Of a stretch of DNA of 64,000 bases, positions 12,062 to 26,165 are shown one piece after another. Made by a program: the position numbers and the translations under genes. Below the pieces are notes generated by a model. It was given only the letters and a program-made list of their open reading frames with translations. It had not been told where the DNA came from and searched no databases. Source of the stretch: Impatiens glandulifera (lineage: Eukaryota; Streptophyta; Magnoliopsida; Ericales; Balsaminaceae); contig NW_025919149.1 in assembly GCF_907164915.1 (NCBI RefSeq), forward strand, positions 62,001 through 126,000, given 5' to 3'. Numbering within the stretch: position 1 is the stretch's first letter; every line of letters begins with the position of its first letter.

Positions 12062-12400
12062 TCTACTGAGACAAATATGGGCTGTCAAGAAGGTAGAGGA
12101 GGTAGGATGGGTAGTTGGTCAGATCTAGTATGGATCATAAATGGACGGTAGTTGGAGTCGGCGGCTCTTCTAGGGTCCCCTCATCTGGGATCCCTAGGGA
12201 AGAGGATCAAGTTGGCCTTGCGAACAGCTTGATGTACTATCTCCCTTCAACCCTTTGAACGAAATGTGGCAAAAGGAAGGAAAATCCATGGACCAACCCC
12301 ATCATCTCCACCACGTAGGAACTACGAGATCACCCCAATGATGCAGCCATGAAGTATGGAAAGTGTCAAACATTGAGAACTACCTAGGAAAAGAAGGAAG
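12062..12400. other. G+C-richer island (A2)
   Basis: Copy of the A1 island, with no maintained coding frame. Confidence 0.4.
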
Positions 12401-12813
12401 TTAATATAATAAAAATTATTCTACTTCAAACAATTGGGGTTATGGAGTTTATTCACATCTTTATCGCTGTCCATGTATTTATAAGATGAATTGTTCAAAT
12501 AACCCACTATTAAATCAATCAATATAAACTCACTATAGTAGTAGGTGACTAAGAGAACAAATGTTAGTACGATTTTCACTGGATCGCTAAAAATTATTTC
12601 AGTTGAAATAGGGTATGTGAAATCGTACTTGGATTACTAAATAAGAAATACACTAAATCAACCCATATATATTTTCATTATATTTATTTTCAAAACGTAT
12701 TTTTACTCAAATATTATAATAATTAAATATTATTATAATATAATTTAATTATTATAATAATATAATTTATAATGGAAGGCAGTTGTGTGTTTATTAAACA
12801 AACACTTGCTACA

Positions 12814-12947
12814 CATGCATCATGCATGATATGCACGTGTCACTTTGGTACACATGCATGATAGTCACGTGTCACGTATTATTAATGCATGAGCAACAAG
12901 TGTTTTTCTGTTTTATACAGACATATACATCATATGTTATATAAATA
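12814..12947 (+). promoter_or_regulatory. RY/G-box cassette with TATA box (A2)
   Basis: All RY and both CACGTGTC motifs are intact, with TATATAAATA at 12938-12947. Confidence 0.42.
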
Positions 12948-13268
12948 AGGTTTTTTACTAATTAAAGAAGGAACCTCCTCATTCAAGAGACGGCTGTGCA
13001 TCAAGAGAAGAAAGGCTGATAAGTGAAAGGTGAGATTTTTCTGAGAAATCGAGAAAATAGTATAACTGTCTTTTATTGATCTAATACCATTAACACTATT
13101 ACGTCCCAAACCCGGTTTAAACGAGTTCACTACACTAGTGCTTTTAAAATTTTGGGTTTGGTTTGGAGCGTGTTAGTGCTAATTGTATGAACAATATAAG
13201 CACAATTATACCATTTTTCTGAAACATGTATTCTTGATCTATATTTTCAAATCAACAACTATATAATC

Positions 13269-13272
<4 letters not shown>

Positions 13273-13337
<65 letters not shown>
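13273..13337. repeat. (TA)n microsatellite (A2)
   Basis: About 64 bp, half the A1 tract although the surrounding sequence is nearly identical, showing how fast the tract changes. Confidence 0.95.
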
Positions 13338-13338
<1 letters not shown>

Positions 13339-14217
13339 CTATTGATCCCAATTTATTCCCAACAAATAATTAATTCAATTAAAGGTCATGATGCAATGGA
13401 GAGGAACATAGAGAGGAATAAATTCAATTAAAGGCAGTGTAAAAGAAAAATCAGAGAGAAAGAAACAATGCAATGGGGAGGAACACAGAGATGAATAATG
13501 ATGCAAATATAGTTGGATCAGTTGAATAGCATATGATGTGTAATTTCAAAACATAACATTTGTTGCCTTCCCATAATTAACTTAATACACAAGCTTTATA
13601 TCATGTATGTTTACTGAATATTTGTTTAATAAACAACGCACATTTCTTTAGTTATATATTATATTATTACAATATTAAAATTATAATAATATTTGATTAT
13701 TAAAAATATTGTAATTTTTAATAACTTACAAGAATATTTTTTGAAAATAAAATTTGAAAATTTAATTTTTACTTATAATCATATACTCGTAAGTTATAAA
13801 TTATTATATGTTTTTATTTATTTTTAGGTTAGGAATGAACGTGGAAGAAGATATAAGAGAAAAAAAATTAATATACACGAATAATGAATATTTTTAATTA
13901 TTTTTTAAAATTAAGTTTAGGGAAAATAAAAGTAAAAAATATTAATAAAATTGAATATTTAAGAAAAATATAAAATATTAATAAATTTTAAGGATTAATA
14001 AGAATAAAAAATACTAATAATATGTTAAAACTAAAAAGAGATTAGAGAGGAAAAAGACTGAAAAATATAAAATTCACTTTATCTATCATTAATAATAATA
14101 TATTATATAAATTTTAAATCATGTATTAGGATACGTGGAATCTTAATTTAAGTTGAAATAGGGTACTTATAATTATGCTTAGATTACTAAATAAATTATT
14201 TTTATTAATATTTATTT

Positions 14218-15297
14218 GGCCCAATTATTAGTTTAGTTGAGGCTCGAACTTTGAGCATTTTTATCATATGGTTCGTACTTTGATTTGAACCATTTAGGGC
14301 TTCAACTATCAAACTTTTGGTCATTTAAGACTTTTTACATAACGTTCGTTTGATCCGTTAAATTTATTTGACGTGACAATTTTCTTTTTAAATTATACAA
14401 CTGTCAATTTTTTTTTATTTTCTAATAACACAGGTGAAAATTTTCTATCATCTCTTATCTTCATCTGATCTTCTATTCTTTTTCCTTACGACATGGAGCC
14501 GGGGAAGAAGAAAATGTTCCATTCCAGAAGTTAATAACGGTGTCATTGTTTGAATTCTTGTTCAGGCATTTCGCTACCTACAAAAGGAGAGTTAACAGTT
14601 TTGTAGGAGAGTTAACAATGGGTGTGATAGATGCAAGCGTATGTGGCAACTTCTTCGACTCCGTTCATTCATATCTGCGACAATCTCGATCTTTGTAAAG
14701 TCCCTCTTTGCAGGTATTAATTGATGGATGATTTAGGGTTTGATTTAATTTGTTTTTTTTTTAAATTGAATTTATTTGATTTTAATTTTGATTTGGGAAG
14801 GCAATTCAAGTTAAAAGAGCAAAAGAAAGGGAAAGGGAAAGGGGAGGAAGATAAAAGAAGAAAAAAAGTATTAGTGAGAAAAGTTGCAGTAGCAAAAGCC
14901 ATGTCTTCTCTTTGTTTTCACTAGAGATTAAGGAATGGTGGCCTAGAGCTAAAACCTTAAAACAAAAAAACAACAACTCATCATCATGTTTATAAATTAC
15001 AGATGATGATGATAAGAAATGATGGGTGTGTAATGATGACTAAGGATGATTTGCATAAGATGAATAATACAGAAGAGAATAAAAGATAAAGAGAGAGGAT
15101 AAAAAAAATGACAGTTGTCATATAATTTAAAAAACAAATTGCCACGTCAAATACAATTAACGAATTAAACGGACGTTATGTAAAAAGCCTTAAATGGCCA
15201 AAAGTTTGATAGTTGGAGCCCCAAATGGCTCAAATCAAAGTTCGAGCCCTATATGGTAAAAATGCCCAAAATTTGAGCCCCAAATGATAATTGGGTC
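14218..15297. mobile_element. Mutator-like element (A2)
   Basis: 1080 bp, the same length as A1, ends ggccc and gggtc, with tatttattt on the left and atatttattt on the right. It carries a small insertion (gtttag) near the left end relative to A1. Confidence 0.8.
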
Positions 15298-15518
15298 ATA
15301 TTTATTTTTATAACCTCTATTTATTCAGATATTCTAATAATCAAATATTATTATAATATAATATATAATTGAAGGCGGTTGAGTTGTTTATTAAACAACA
15401 TGATAGACATGTGAATTAAGTTAATTTCGCCCGTATATTTACACGAGTAATAATATAAAAACAAAGAAAAAAAATTTACAGTTAAAATGTGATAGCATTT
15501 TTAATTTACTCTCAAAAT

Positions 15519-16320
15519 ATACCTATATCATTTTTAATTTTTATTTTTAACCGTTTTAAATTTATGGGCGGGTTAACCCACAATCCGACCCAAATATTCA
15601 TTTACTCTCACATATATATCCAAATTAACCATAGCTCTCGACCCGGTAATACGGACACTTTGAAAATTAAACATTATATATATATATATATATAGAATAA
15701 TTAGTTAAAAACTTAAACTTATATTGTTAAAATGTTCCACGTTCGTCAAATTTGGTGTAAAATTTAAAATATAAAGTCTTCTTAGTCTAGCTGGTTAAAA
15801 GATTTTACTTATTTTTGTTAAATTGCAAGTTCGAAAAATACCTTATAGAATTTTTAATTTTATTTTTAACTGTTTTAAATTTATGGGTGGATCAACCACA
15901 AATCTAACCCAAATATCCATTAACTCTCACATATATATCTAAATTAACCACAACTTTCGACCCGACAATCCGGACACTTTGTAAATTAATCATCATTATA
16001 TATATATATAAATTAGTTAGTTAAAATTTTGAACTTATAATGTTAAAACGTTCCGCGTTAATCAAATTCGGTGTAGAATTTAAAATATAAAGTCTTCTTA
16101 GTCTAATTGGTTAAAGGGTTGCACTTTTTTTTTGTTAGGTTGCAAGTTTGAAACATACCCATAGCATTTTTTATTTTATTTTTAACCGTTTTAAATTTAT
16201 GGGCGGGTCAACCCACAATCCGACCCAAATATCCATTTACTCTTACATATATATTTAAATTAACCACAACTCTCGACCCCGCGATCCAGATACTTTGAAA
16301 ACTAAGCATCATCATATATA
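15519..16320 (+). repeat. Three SINE-like modules (A2)
   Basis: Same order and truncations as in A1. Confidence 0.65.
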
Positions 16321-17179
16321 CAGTAGAAACTCTATAAAATAATACACTTGGGACGACTAAAATTTATTAATTGAAAGAGTTATTAATTAATCTATAAATT
16401 AATAATTATTAATTAATATTTTATTAATTTATAATAAAATACTTAGTTTATAAACACCTTAAGCTTCCACTTAATTATTGTATACAATGCATGTATTGTA
16501 TATAAAATGAATGGCCCAATTTGAAAGAAACCTTCAATCTCCCACCTTCTTATGTTTCTTGTGTTCAATGTATCACTTTATGGACATTAAAAATATTTTC
16601 TATATAAACAAGATCAAAATACTATAGGTTAATATAAACAAATCATACACACAACATGACTTCCCATCTTAAACGTATGAAAAAAACAAAAATGACAGAC
16701 GAAATTCGAAGAGCATTATGCAAGGACAACAAGGATAATCCAAGTCTCACTCAAAAGCAATTTCAAGAATGGGTTTATTGTAACTATGGTTTGCAGGTGA
16801 GTTATGCGACAATATCGAATACAGTTAAGCGGTCTTTAGAGTATCTCTCACTTGCTCTCGAAAGAGGCGATGTTAAGCGACACAAACCGACAAAATTTCC
16901 TAACCTAGAAAAATCAAGAGGAAATTGATTTCAACAAAAAAACAAAAGACAATTGAGTCATTTTTCAAGAAACCTTCATAAATCAATAATGTAATATGCT
17001 ATATATAAGGAATTATTAATTTGTATTTTATATGAGTCTAAAGAAATTATCAAAAATATATTATCTTATAATTTTAGCGAATTATTAACTTAGCACACTA
17101 TCCCCAAGTCGGGACCAGCCAAAAATATTATTTTAGAGAGTTTATTAAAACATCGATATTAATTTATCTAGTTTTACAG
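16321..17179 (+). mobile_element. Pogo-like DNA transposon (B2)
   Basis: Left end CAGTAGAAACTC directly after atatata; right end gttttacag. It carries the only uninterrupted transposase fragment among the seven copies. Confidence 0.85.
16656..16928 (+). CDS. Pogo-like transposase N-terminal DNA-binding fragment, intact frame
   Basis: A 90-residue frame lying inside a pogo-like element. Residues 1-15 are lysine-rich. The stretch from SLTQKQFQEWV through ATISNTVKRS to EYLSLA has the spacing and residues of the CENP-B/Abp1/pogo N-terminal helix-turn-helix (known family; assigned by eye). A full pogo-like transposase would continue with a second helix-turn-helix and a DDE catalytic domain over several hundred residues; both are absent. 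It could bind DNA but cannot transpose. Residue 50 is Tyr (TAT), where B1 and B3 have TAA and the A copies CAA (Gln), so the frame appears reopened by a second change. Expression is unknown, and it may be an open frame by chance. Confidence 0.6.
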   Translation: MTSHLKRMKKTKMTDEIRRALCKDNKDNPSLTQKQFQEWVYCNYGLQVSYATISNTVKRSLEYLSLALERGDVKRHKPTKFPNLEKSRGN

Positions 17180-17386
17180 TGTATAGATTAGTTAGTTAAA
17201 AAGTTAAACTTATATTGTTAAAACGTCCCGTGTTCATCATGTAGAATTTAAAATATAAAATTTTCTTAGTCTAGTTTATTAAAAGATTGTACTTGTTTGG
17301 TTAGATTGCAAGTTCAAAACATACTTATAACATTTTTATTTTTAATTTTAAATTTATGGACGGGTCAACCCAAAATCCGACCTAAA
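17180..17386 (+). repeat. SINE-like module, 3' part replaced (B2)
   Basis: B-type truncated module. The leader has a short deletion after gtgttcatca and the A box is degraded (tctagtttattaa). Confidence 0.5.
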
Positions 17387-17725
17387 TCTACTGAGACAAA
17401 TATGGGCTGTCAAGAAGGTAGAGGAGGTAGGATGGGTAGTTGGTCAGATCTAGTATGAATCATACATGGACGGTAGTTGGAGTCGGAGGCTCTCCTAGGG
17501 TTCCCTCATCTGGGAACCCTAGGGAAGAGGATCAAGTTGGCCTTGCGAACAACTTGATGTACTATCTCCCTTCAACCCTTTGAACGAAATGAGGCAAAAA
17601 GAAGGAAAATCCATGGACCAACCCCATCATCTCCACCCCGTAGGAACTACGGGATCACCCCAATGACGCAGCCATGAAGTATGGAAAGTACCAAACATTG
17701 ATAACTACCTAGGAAAAGGAGGAAG
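17387..17725. other. G+C-richer island (B2)
   Basis: Copy of the B1 island. One base is missing in the ggcccttgcg region (here ggccttgcg), which closes the 75-codon frame seen in B1 and B3. Confidence 0.4.
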
Positions 17726-18210
17726 TTAATATAATAAAAATTATTCAACTTCAAACAATTGGGGTTATGGAGTTTATTCACATCTTTCTCGTTGTCCATG
17801 TATTTATAAGATGAATTGCTCAAATAACCCACTATTAAATCAATCAATATAAACTCACTATACTTACTCACTATAGTAGTAGGTGAGAGAACAAATGTTA
17901 TTACGATTTTCACAATCAATATAAACTCACTATAGTAGTAGGTGACTAAGAGAATAAATGTTAGTACGATTTTCACTGGCTCGCTAAAAATTATTTCAGT
18001 TGAAATAGAGGATGAGGAATCGTACTTAGATTACTAAATAAAAAATACACTAAATCAACCCATATATATTTTCATTATATTTATTTTCATAACGTATTTT
18101 TACTCAAATATTATAATAATTAAATATTATTATAATATAATTTAATTATTAAAATAATATAATATATAATGGAAGGCAGTTGTGTGTTTATTAAACAAAC
18201 ACTTGCTACA

Positions 18211-18345
18211 CATGCATCATGCATGATATGCACGTGTCACTTTGGTACACATGCATGATAGTCACGTGTCACGTATTATTAATGCATGAGCAACAAGTGT
18301 TTTTCTGTTTTATACAGACATATACATCATATGTTATATATATAA
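18211..18345 (+). promoter_or_regulatory. RY/G-box cassette with TATA-like box (B2)
   Basis: Both CACGTGTC motifs are intact, unlike B1. The TATA region is ttatatatataagg. Confidence 0.4.
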
Positions 18346-18660
18346 GGTTTTTTACTAATTAAAGAAGGAACCTCCTCATTCAAGAGACGGCTGTGCATCA
18401 AGAGAAGAAAGGCTGATAAGTGAAAGGTGAGATTTTTTGTGAAATCGAGAAAATAGTATAACTGTCTTTTATTGATCTAATACCATTAACACTGTCACGT
18501 CCCAAACCCGGTTTAAACGTGTTCACTACACTAGTGTTTTTAAAATTTTGGGTTTGGAGCGTGTTAGTGCTAATTGTATGAACAATATAAGCACAGTTAT
18601 ACCATTTTTCTGAAACATGTATTCTTGATCTATATTTTCAAATCAACAACTATATAATCC

Positions 18661-18661
<1 letters not shown>

Positions 18662-18720
<59 letters not shown>
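18662..18720. repeat. (TA)n microsatellite (B2)
   Basis: About 58 bp of alternating TA. Confidence 0.95.
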
Positions 18721-18722
<2 letters not shown>

Positions 18723-19579
18723 CCCAATTTATTCCCGACAAATAATTAATTCAATTAAAGGACATGCAATGGAGAGGAACATAGAGAGGAATAAATTCAA
18801 TTAAAGGCAGTGTAAACGAAAAAACAAAGAGAAAGAAACAATGCAATGGAGAGGAACACAGAGATGAATAATGATCCAAATATAATTGGATCAGTTGAAT
18901 AGCATATGATGTGTAATTTCAAAACATAAAATTTGTTGCCTTCCCATAATTAACTTATCATGTATGTTTACTGAATATTTGTTTAATAAACAACGCACAT
19001 TTCTTTAGTTATATATTATATTATTACAATATTTAAATTATAATAATATTTGATTATTAAAAATATTGTAATTTTTAATAACTTACAAGAATATTTTTTG
19101 AAAATAAAATTTGAAAATTTAATTTTTACTTATAATCATATATACTCGTAAGTTATAAATTGTTATATGTTTTTATTCATTTTTAGGTTAGGAATGAACG
19201 TGGAAAAAGATTTAAGAGAAAAAAAAATTAATATACACGAATAATGAATATTTTTAATTATTTTTTAAAATTAAGTTTAGAGAAAATAAAAATAAAAAAT
19301 ATTAATAAGATTGAGTATTTAATAAAAATATAAAATATTAATAAATTTTAAGGATTAATTAGAATAAAAAATACTAATAATAGGCTAAAACTAAAAAGAG
19401 ATTAGAGAAGGAAAAAGACTGGAAAATATAAAATTCACTTTATATATCATTAATAATAATATATTATATAATTTTTAAATCATGTATTAGGGTATGTCTT
19501 AGGATAGGTGGAATCTTGATTTAAGTTGAAATAGAGTACTTATAATTATGCTTAGATTACTAAATAAATAAATTTATTT

Positions 19580-20599
19580 AGCCCAATTATTATTTAAGGT
19601 TCGAACTTTGGGTATTTTTACCATATAGGGTTCGAACTTTGATTTGAACCATTTAGGGTTTTAACTATCAAACTTTTGGTCAATTAAGGTTTTTTACATT
19701 TTTTACATCACGTCCGTTTGATCCGACTGTCAATTTTTTTTTATTTTCTAATAACACAGGTGAAAATTTTCCATAATCTCTCTTATCTTAATCTGATCTT
19801 CTATTCTCTTCCCTTACGACATGGAGCCGAGAAGAAGAAAATGTTCCATTCCAGAAGTTCATAACAGTGTCATTGTTTGAACTCTTGTTCAGGCATTTCG
19901 CTACCTGCAAAAGGAGAGTTAACAATGGGTGTGATAGATGCAAACGTATGTGGCAACTTCTTCGACTCCATTCATTCATATCTGCGACAATCTCGATCTT
20001 TGTAAAGTCCCACTTTACAGTTATTAATTGATGGATGATTTAAAGTTTGATTTAATTTATTGGTTTTTTTTTCTGAAATAGAATTTATTTGATTTATTTT
20101 TGATTTGGGAAGGCAATTCATGTTAAAAGAGCAAAAGAAAGGGAAAGGGGAGGAAGATAAAGGAAGAAAAAATGTATTGGTGAGAAAAGTTGCAGTAGCA
20201 AAAACCACGACTTCTCTTTGTTTTCACAAGAGATTAAGGAATGGTGTCCTAGAGCTAAAACCTAAAAAAAAAAAACTCATCATCATGTTTATAGATTACA
20301 GATGATGATGATAAGAAATGATGGGTGTGTAATGATGACTAAGGATAATTTGCAGAAGATGAATAATACGGAAGAGAATAAAAGATAAAGAGAGGGGATA
20401 AAAAAAAAAATGACAGTTGTCATATAATTTAAAAAACAAATTGCCATATCAAATACAAGTAACGGATTAAACGGACGTTATGTAAAAAGCCTCAAATGGC
20501 CAAAAGTTTGATAGTTGGAGCTCCAAATGGCTCAATTCAAAGTTCGACCCCTATATGGTAAAAATGCCCAAAATTTGAGCCCCAAATGGTAATTGGGCC
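19580..20599. mobile_element. Mutator-like element with left-arm deletion (B2)
   Basis: 1020 bp. The left arm jumps from gatccg to actgtcaa at about 19725, losing about 43 bp present in the right arm and in all other copies, so its inverted repeats are no longer matched over their full length. Confidence 0.78.
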
Positions 20600-20820
20600 A
20601 TATTTATTTTCATAACCTCTTTTTATTCAGATATTCTAATAATCAAATAAAATTATAATATAATATATAATTGAAGACAGTTGAGTTGTTTATTAAACAA
20701 CATGATAGACATGTGTATTAAGTTAATTTAGCCCGTGAATTTACACGAGTAATAATATAAAAACAAAGAAAACAAATTTACGGTTAAAATGTGATAGCAT
20801 TTTTAATTTACTCTCAAAAT

Positions 20821-21837
20821 ATACCTATATCATTTTTAATTTTTATTTTTAACCGTTTTAAATTTATGGGCGGGTTAACCCACAATCCGACCCAAATATT
20901 CATTTATTCTCACATATATATCCAAATTAACCATAGCTCTCGACCCTCGACCCTGTAATACGTAATACGGACACTTTGAAAATTAAACATCATTATATAT
21001 ATATATAGATATTAGTTAGTTAAAAACTTAAACTTATATTGTTAAAATGTTCCACGTTCATCAAATTTGGTGTAAAATTTAAAATATAAAGTCTTCTTAG
21101 TCTAGCTGGTTAAAAGATTGTACTTATTTTTGTTAGATTGCAAGTTCGAAACATACCTTATAGAATTTTTAATTTTATTTTTAACTGTTTTAAATTTATG
21201 GGTGGGTCAACCACAAATCCAACCCAAATATCCATTAACTCTCACATATATATCCCAATTAACCACGGTTCTCGACCCGACAATCCGGACACTTTGAAAA
21301 TTAAATATCATTATATATATGGTTAAATGGTTGTACTTGTTTTTGTTAGATTGCAAGTTTGAAACATACCTATAGCTTTTTTTATTTTATTTTTAACCGT
21401 TTTAAATTTATGGCGGGTCAACCCATAAATCGACCCAAATATTCATTTACTCTCACATATATATCCAAATTAACCACAGCTCACGACCCGACAATCCGAC
21501 CACTTTGAATATTAAGCATCATTATATATATATATATTAGTTAAAAAATTGAACTTATATTGTTAAAATGTCATGCGTTCATCAAATTTGGTGTAGAATT
21601 TAAAATATAAAGTTTTCTTAGTCTAGTTGGTTAAAGGGTTATAGTTGTTTTGTTAGGTTGCAAGTTCGAAACATACTCATAACATTTTTAATTTTATTTT
21701 TAACCGTTTTAAATTATGGGCGGGTCAACCCACAATCCGACCCAAATATCCATTTACTCTCACATATATAATCAAATTAACCACAGTTCTCGACCCGACA
21801 ATCCGGATACTTTGCAAATTAAGCATCATCATATATA
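20821..21837 (+). repeat. Four SINE-like modules (B2)
   Basis: Same four-module order as B1. Confidence 0.65.
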
Positions 21838-22709
21838 CAATAGAAACTCTATAAAATAATACACTTGGGAAGACCAAAATTTATTAATTGAAAGAGTTAT
21901 TAATTAATCGATAAGTTAATAATTATTAATTTATATATTAATTAATATTTTATTAATTTATAGTAAAATACTTAGTTTATAAACACCTTAAGTTTTCACT
22001 TAATTATTGTATACAATGCATGTATTGTATATTAAATGAATGGCCCAATTTGAAAGAAACCTTCAATCTCCCACCTTCTTATGCTTCTTGTGTTAATGTA
22101 TCACTTTATGGACATTAAAATATTTTCTATATAAACAAGATCAAAATATTATAGGTTAACACAAAAAAATCATACACACAACATGGCTTCCCATCTTAAA
22201 CGTGTGAAAAAAAACAAAAATGACAGATGAGATTCGAAGAGCATTATACAAGCACAACAAGGATAATCCAAATCTCACTCAAAAGCAATTTTAAGAATGG
22301 GTTTATAGTAACTATGGTTTGCTGGCGAGTCAAGCGACAATATCGAATACAGTTAAGCGGTCTTTAGAGTATCTCTCACTTGCTCTCGAAAGAGGCGATG
22401 TTAAGCGACACAAACCGACAAAATTTCCTAACCTAGAAAAATTAAGGTGAAATTGATTTCAATAAAAAACAAAAGACAATTGAGTCATTTTTCAAGAAAC
22501 CTTCATAAATCATTCATGTAATATGTTATATATAAGAAATTATTAATTTATATTTTATATAGGGTCTACAGAAGTTATCAAAAATGTATTATCTTATAAT
22601 TTTAGCGAATTATTAATTTAGCACCCTATTCTCAAGTCGGGAATGGCCAAAAATATTATCTTAGAGAGTTTATTAAATAATCGAGTATTAATTTATCGAG
22701 TTTCTACTG
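21838..22709 (+). mobile_element. Pogo-like DNA transposon (A3)
   Basis: 872 bp, left end caatagaaactc, right end tttctactg then TA. Confidence 0.85.
22183..22456 (+). pseudogene. Broken pogo-like transposase fragment (A3)
   Basis: Same frameshift class as A1 (eight adenines) and the same internal TAA. Confidence 0.8.
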
Positions 22710-22923
22710 TATATAGATTAGTTAGTTAAAAAGTTGAACTTATATTGTTAAAACGTCCCGCGTTCATCAAATTTTATGTAGAATTTAAAATATAAAGTCT
22801 TCTTAGTCTAGTTGGTTAAAGAGTTGTACTTGTTTGGTTATGTTGCATGTTCAAAACATAATCATAGTATTTTTATTTTTAATTTTAAATTTATGGGCGG
22901 GTCAACCCAAAATCCGACCTAAA
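22710..22923 (+). repeat. SINE-like module, 3' part replaced (A3)
   Basis: Same truncated module and same junction as A1. Confidence 0.6.
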
Positions 22924-23262
22924 TCTACTGAGACAAATATGGGCTGTCAAGAAGGTAGAGGAGGTAGGATGGGTAGTTGGTCAGATCTAGTATGGATCAT
23001 AAATGGACGGTAGTTGGAGTCGGCGGCTCTTCTAGGGTCCCCTCATCTGGGATCCCTAGGGAAGAGGATCAAGTTGGCCTTGCGAACAGCTTGATGTACT
23101 ATCTCCCTTCAACCCTTTGAACGAAATGTGGCAAAAGGAAGGAAAATCCATGGACCAACCCCATCATCTCCACCACGTAGGAACTACGAGATCACCCCAA
23201 TGATGCAGCCATGAAGTATGGAAAGTGTCAAACATTGAGAACTACCTAGGAAAAGAAGGAAG
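22924..23262. other. G+C-richer island (A3)
   Basis: Copy of the A1 island. Confidence 0.4.
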
Positions 23263-23675
23263 TTAATATAATAAAAATTATTCTACTTCAAACAATTGGG
23301 GTTATGGAGTTTATTCACATCTTTATCGCTGTCCATGTATTTATAAGATGAATTGTTCAAATAACCCACTATTAAATCAATCAATATAAACTCACTATAG
23401 TAGTAGGTGACTAAGAGAACAAATGTTAGTACGATTTTCACTGGATCGCTAAAAATTATTTCAGTTGAAATAGGGTATGTGAAATCGTACTTGGATTACT
23501 AAATAAGAAATACACTAAATCAACCCATATATATTTTCATTATATTTATTTTCAAAACGTATTTTTACTCAAATATTATAATAATTAAATATTATTATAA
23601 TATAATTTAATTATTATAATAATATAATTTATAATGGAAGGCAGTTGTGTGTTTATTAAACAAACACTTGCTACA

Positions 23676-23809
23676 CATGCATCATGCATGATATGCACGT
23701 GTCACTTTGGTACACATGCATGATAGTCACGTGTCACGTATTATTAATGCATGAGCAACAAGTGTTTTTCTGTTTTATACAGACATATACATCATATGTT
23801 ATATAAATA
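23676..23809 (+). promoter_or_regulatory. RY/G-box cassette with TATA box (A3)
   Basis: All motifs intact, TATATAAATA at 23800-23809. Confidence 0.42.
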
Positions 23810-24125
23810 AGGTTTTTTACTAATTAAAGAAGGAACCTCCTCATTCAAGAGACGGCTGTGCATCAAGAGAAGAAAGGCTGATAAGTGAAAGGTGAGATTT
23901 TTCTGAGAAATCGAGAAAATAGTATAACTGTCTTTTATTGATCTAATACCATTAACACTATTACGTCCCAAACCCGGTTTAAACGAGTTCACTACACTAG
24001 TGCTTTTAAAATTTTGGGTTTGGAGCGTGTTAGTGCTAATTGTATGAACAATATAAGCACAATTATACCATTTTTCTGAAACATGTATTCTTGATCTATA
24101 TTTTCAAATCAACAACTATATAATC

Positions 24126-24129
<4 letters not shown>

Positions 24130-24206
<77 letters not shown>
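24130..24206. repeat. (TA)n microsatellite (A3)
   Basis: About 77 bp of alternating TA. Confidence 0.95.
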
Positions 24207-24207
<1 letters not shown>

Positions 24208-25086
24208 CTATTGATCCCAATTTATTCCCAACAAATAATTAATTCAATTAAAGGTCATGATGCAATGGAGAGGAACATAGAGAGGAATAAATTCAATTAA
24301 AGGCAGTGTAAAAGAAAAATCAGAGAGAAAGAAACAATGCAATGGGGAGGAACACAGAGATGAATAATGATGCAAATATAGTTGGATCAGTTGAATAGCA
24401 TATGATGTGTAATTTCAAAACATAACATTTGTTGCCTTCCCATAATTAACTTAATACACAAGCTTTATATCATGTATGTTTACTGAATATTTGTTTAATA
24501 AACAACGCACATTTCTTTAGTTATATATTATATTATTACAATATTAAAATTATAATAATATTTGATTATTAAAAATATTGTAATTTTTAATAACTTACAA
24601 GAATATTTTTTGAAAATAAAATTTGAAAATTTAATTTTTACTTATAATCATATACTTGTAAGTTATAAATTATTATATGTTTTTATTTATTTTTAGGTTA
24701 GGAATGAACGTGGAAGAAGATATAAGAGAAAAAAAATTAATATACACGAATAATGAATATTTTTAATTATTTTTTAAAATTAAGTTTAGGGAAAATAAAA
24801 GTAAAAAATATTAATAAAATTGAGTATTTAAGAAAAATATAAAATATTAATAAATTTTAAGGATTAATAAGAATAAAAAATACTAATAATATGTTAAAAC
24901 TAAAAAGAGATTAGAGAGGAAAAAGACTGAAAAATATAAAATTCACTTTATCTATCATTAATAATAATATATTATATAAATTTTAAATCGTGTATTAGGA
25001 TACGTGGAATCTTAATTTAAGTTGAAATAGGGTACTTATAATTATGCTTAGATTACTAAATAAATAATTTTTATTAATATTTATTT

Positions 25087-26165
25087 GGTCCAATTATTAG
25101 TTGAGGCTCGAACTTTGAGCATTTTTATCATATATGGTTCGTACTTTGATTTGAACCATTTAGGGCTTCAACTATCAAACTTTTGGTCATTTAAGACTTT
25201 TTACATAACGTTCGTTTGATCCGTTAAATTTATTTGACGTGACAATTTTCTTTTTAAATTATACAACTGTCAATTTTTTTTTTATTTTCTAATAACACAG
25301 GTGAAAATTTTCTATCATCTCTTATCTTCATCTGATCTTCTATTCTTTTTCCTTACGACATGGAGCCGGGGAAGAAGAAAATGTTCCATTCCAGAAGTTA
25401 ATAACGGTGTCATTGTTTGAATTCTTGTTCAGGCATTTCGCTACCTACAAAAGGAGAGTTAACAGTTTTGCAGGAGAGTTAACAATGGGTGTGATAGATG
25501 CAAGCGTATGTGGCAACTTCTTCGACTCCGTTCATTCATATCTGCGACAATCTCGATCTTTGTAAAGTCCCTCTTTGCAGGTATTAATTGATGGATGATT
25601 TAGGGTTTGATTTAATTTGTTTTTTTTTTTTAAATTGAATTTATTTGATTTTAATTTTGATTTGGGAAGGCAATTCAAGTTAAAAGAGCAAAAGAAAGGG
25701 AAAGGGAAAGGGGAGGAAGATAAAAGAAGAAAAAAAGTATTAGTGAGAAAAGTTGCAGTAGCAAAAGCCATGTCTTCTCTTTATTTTCACAAGAGATTAA
25801 GGAATGGTGGCCTAGAGCTAAAACCTTAAAACAAAAAAACAACAACTCATCATCATGTTTATAAATTACAGATGATGATGATAAGAAATGATGGGTGTGT
25901 AATGATGACTAAGGATGATTTGCATAAGATGAATAATACAGAAGAGAATAAAAGATAAAGAGAGAGGATAAAAAAAATGACAGTTGTCATATAATTTAAA
26001 AAACAAATTGCCACGTCAAATACAATTAACGAATTAAACGGACGTTATGTAAAAGCCTTAAATGGCCAAAAGTTTGATAGTTGGAGCCCCAAATGGCTCA
26101 AATCAAAGTTCGAGCCCTATATGGTAAAAATGCCCAAAATTTGAGCCCCAAATGGTAATTGGGTC
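25087..26165. mobile_element. Mutator-like element (A3)
   Basis: 1079 bp, ends ggtcc and gggtc. The start of the left arm carries a C-to-T change relative to A1. Target duplication as in A1. Confidence 0.8.

Larger units (their letters stand above)
11011..16357 (+). repeat. Array monomer A2
   Basis: Almost identical to A1, differing mainly in the TA tract length and scattered substitutions. Confidence 0.9.
16358..21874 (+). repeat. Array monomer B2
   Basis: Close to B1, with a deletion of about 43 bp in the left arm of its Mutator-like element (near 19725) and an uninterrupted pogo transposase fragment. Confidence 0.9.
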
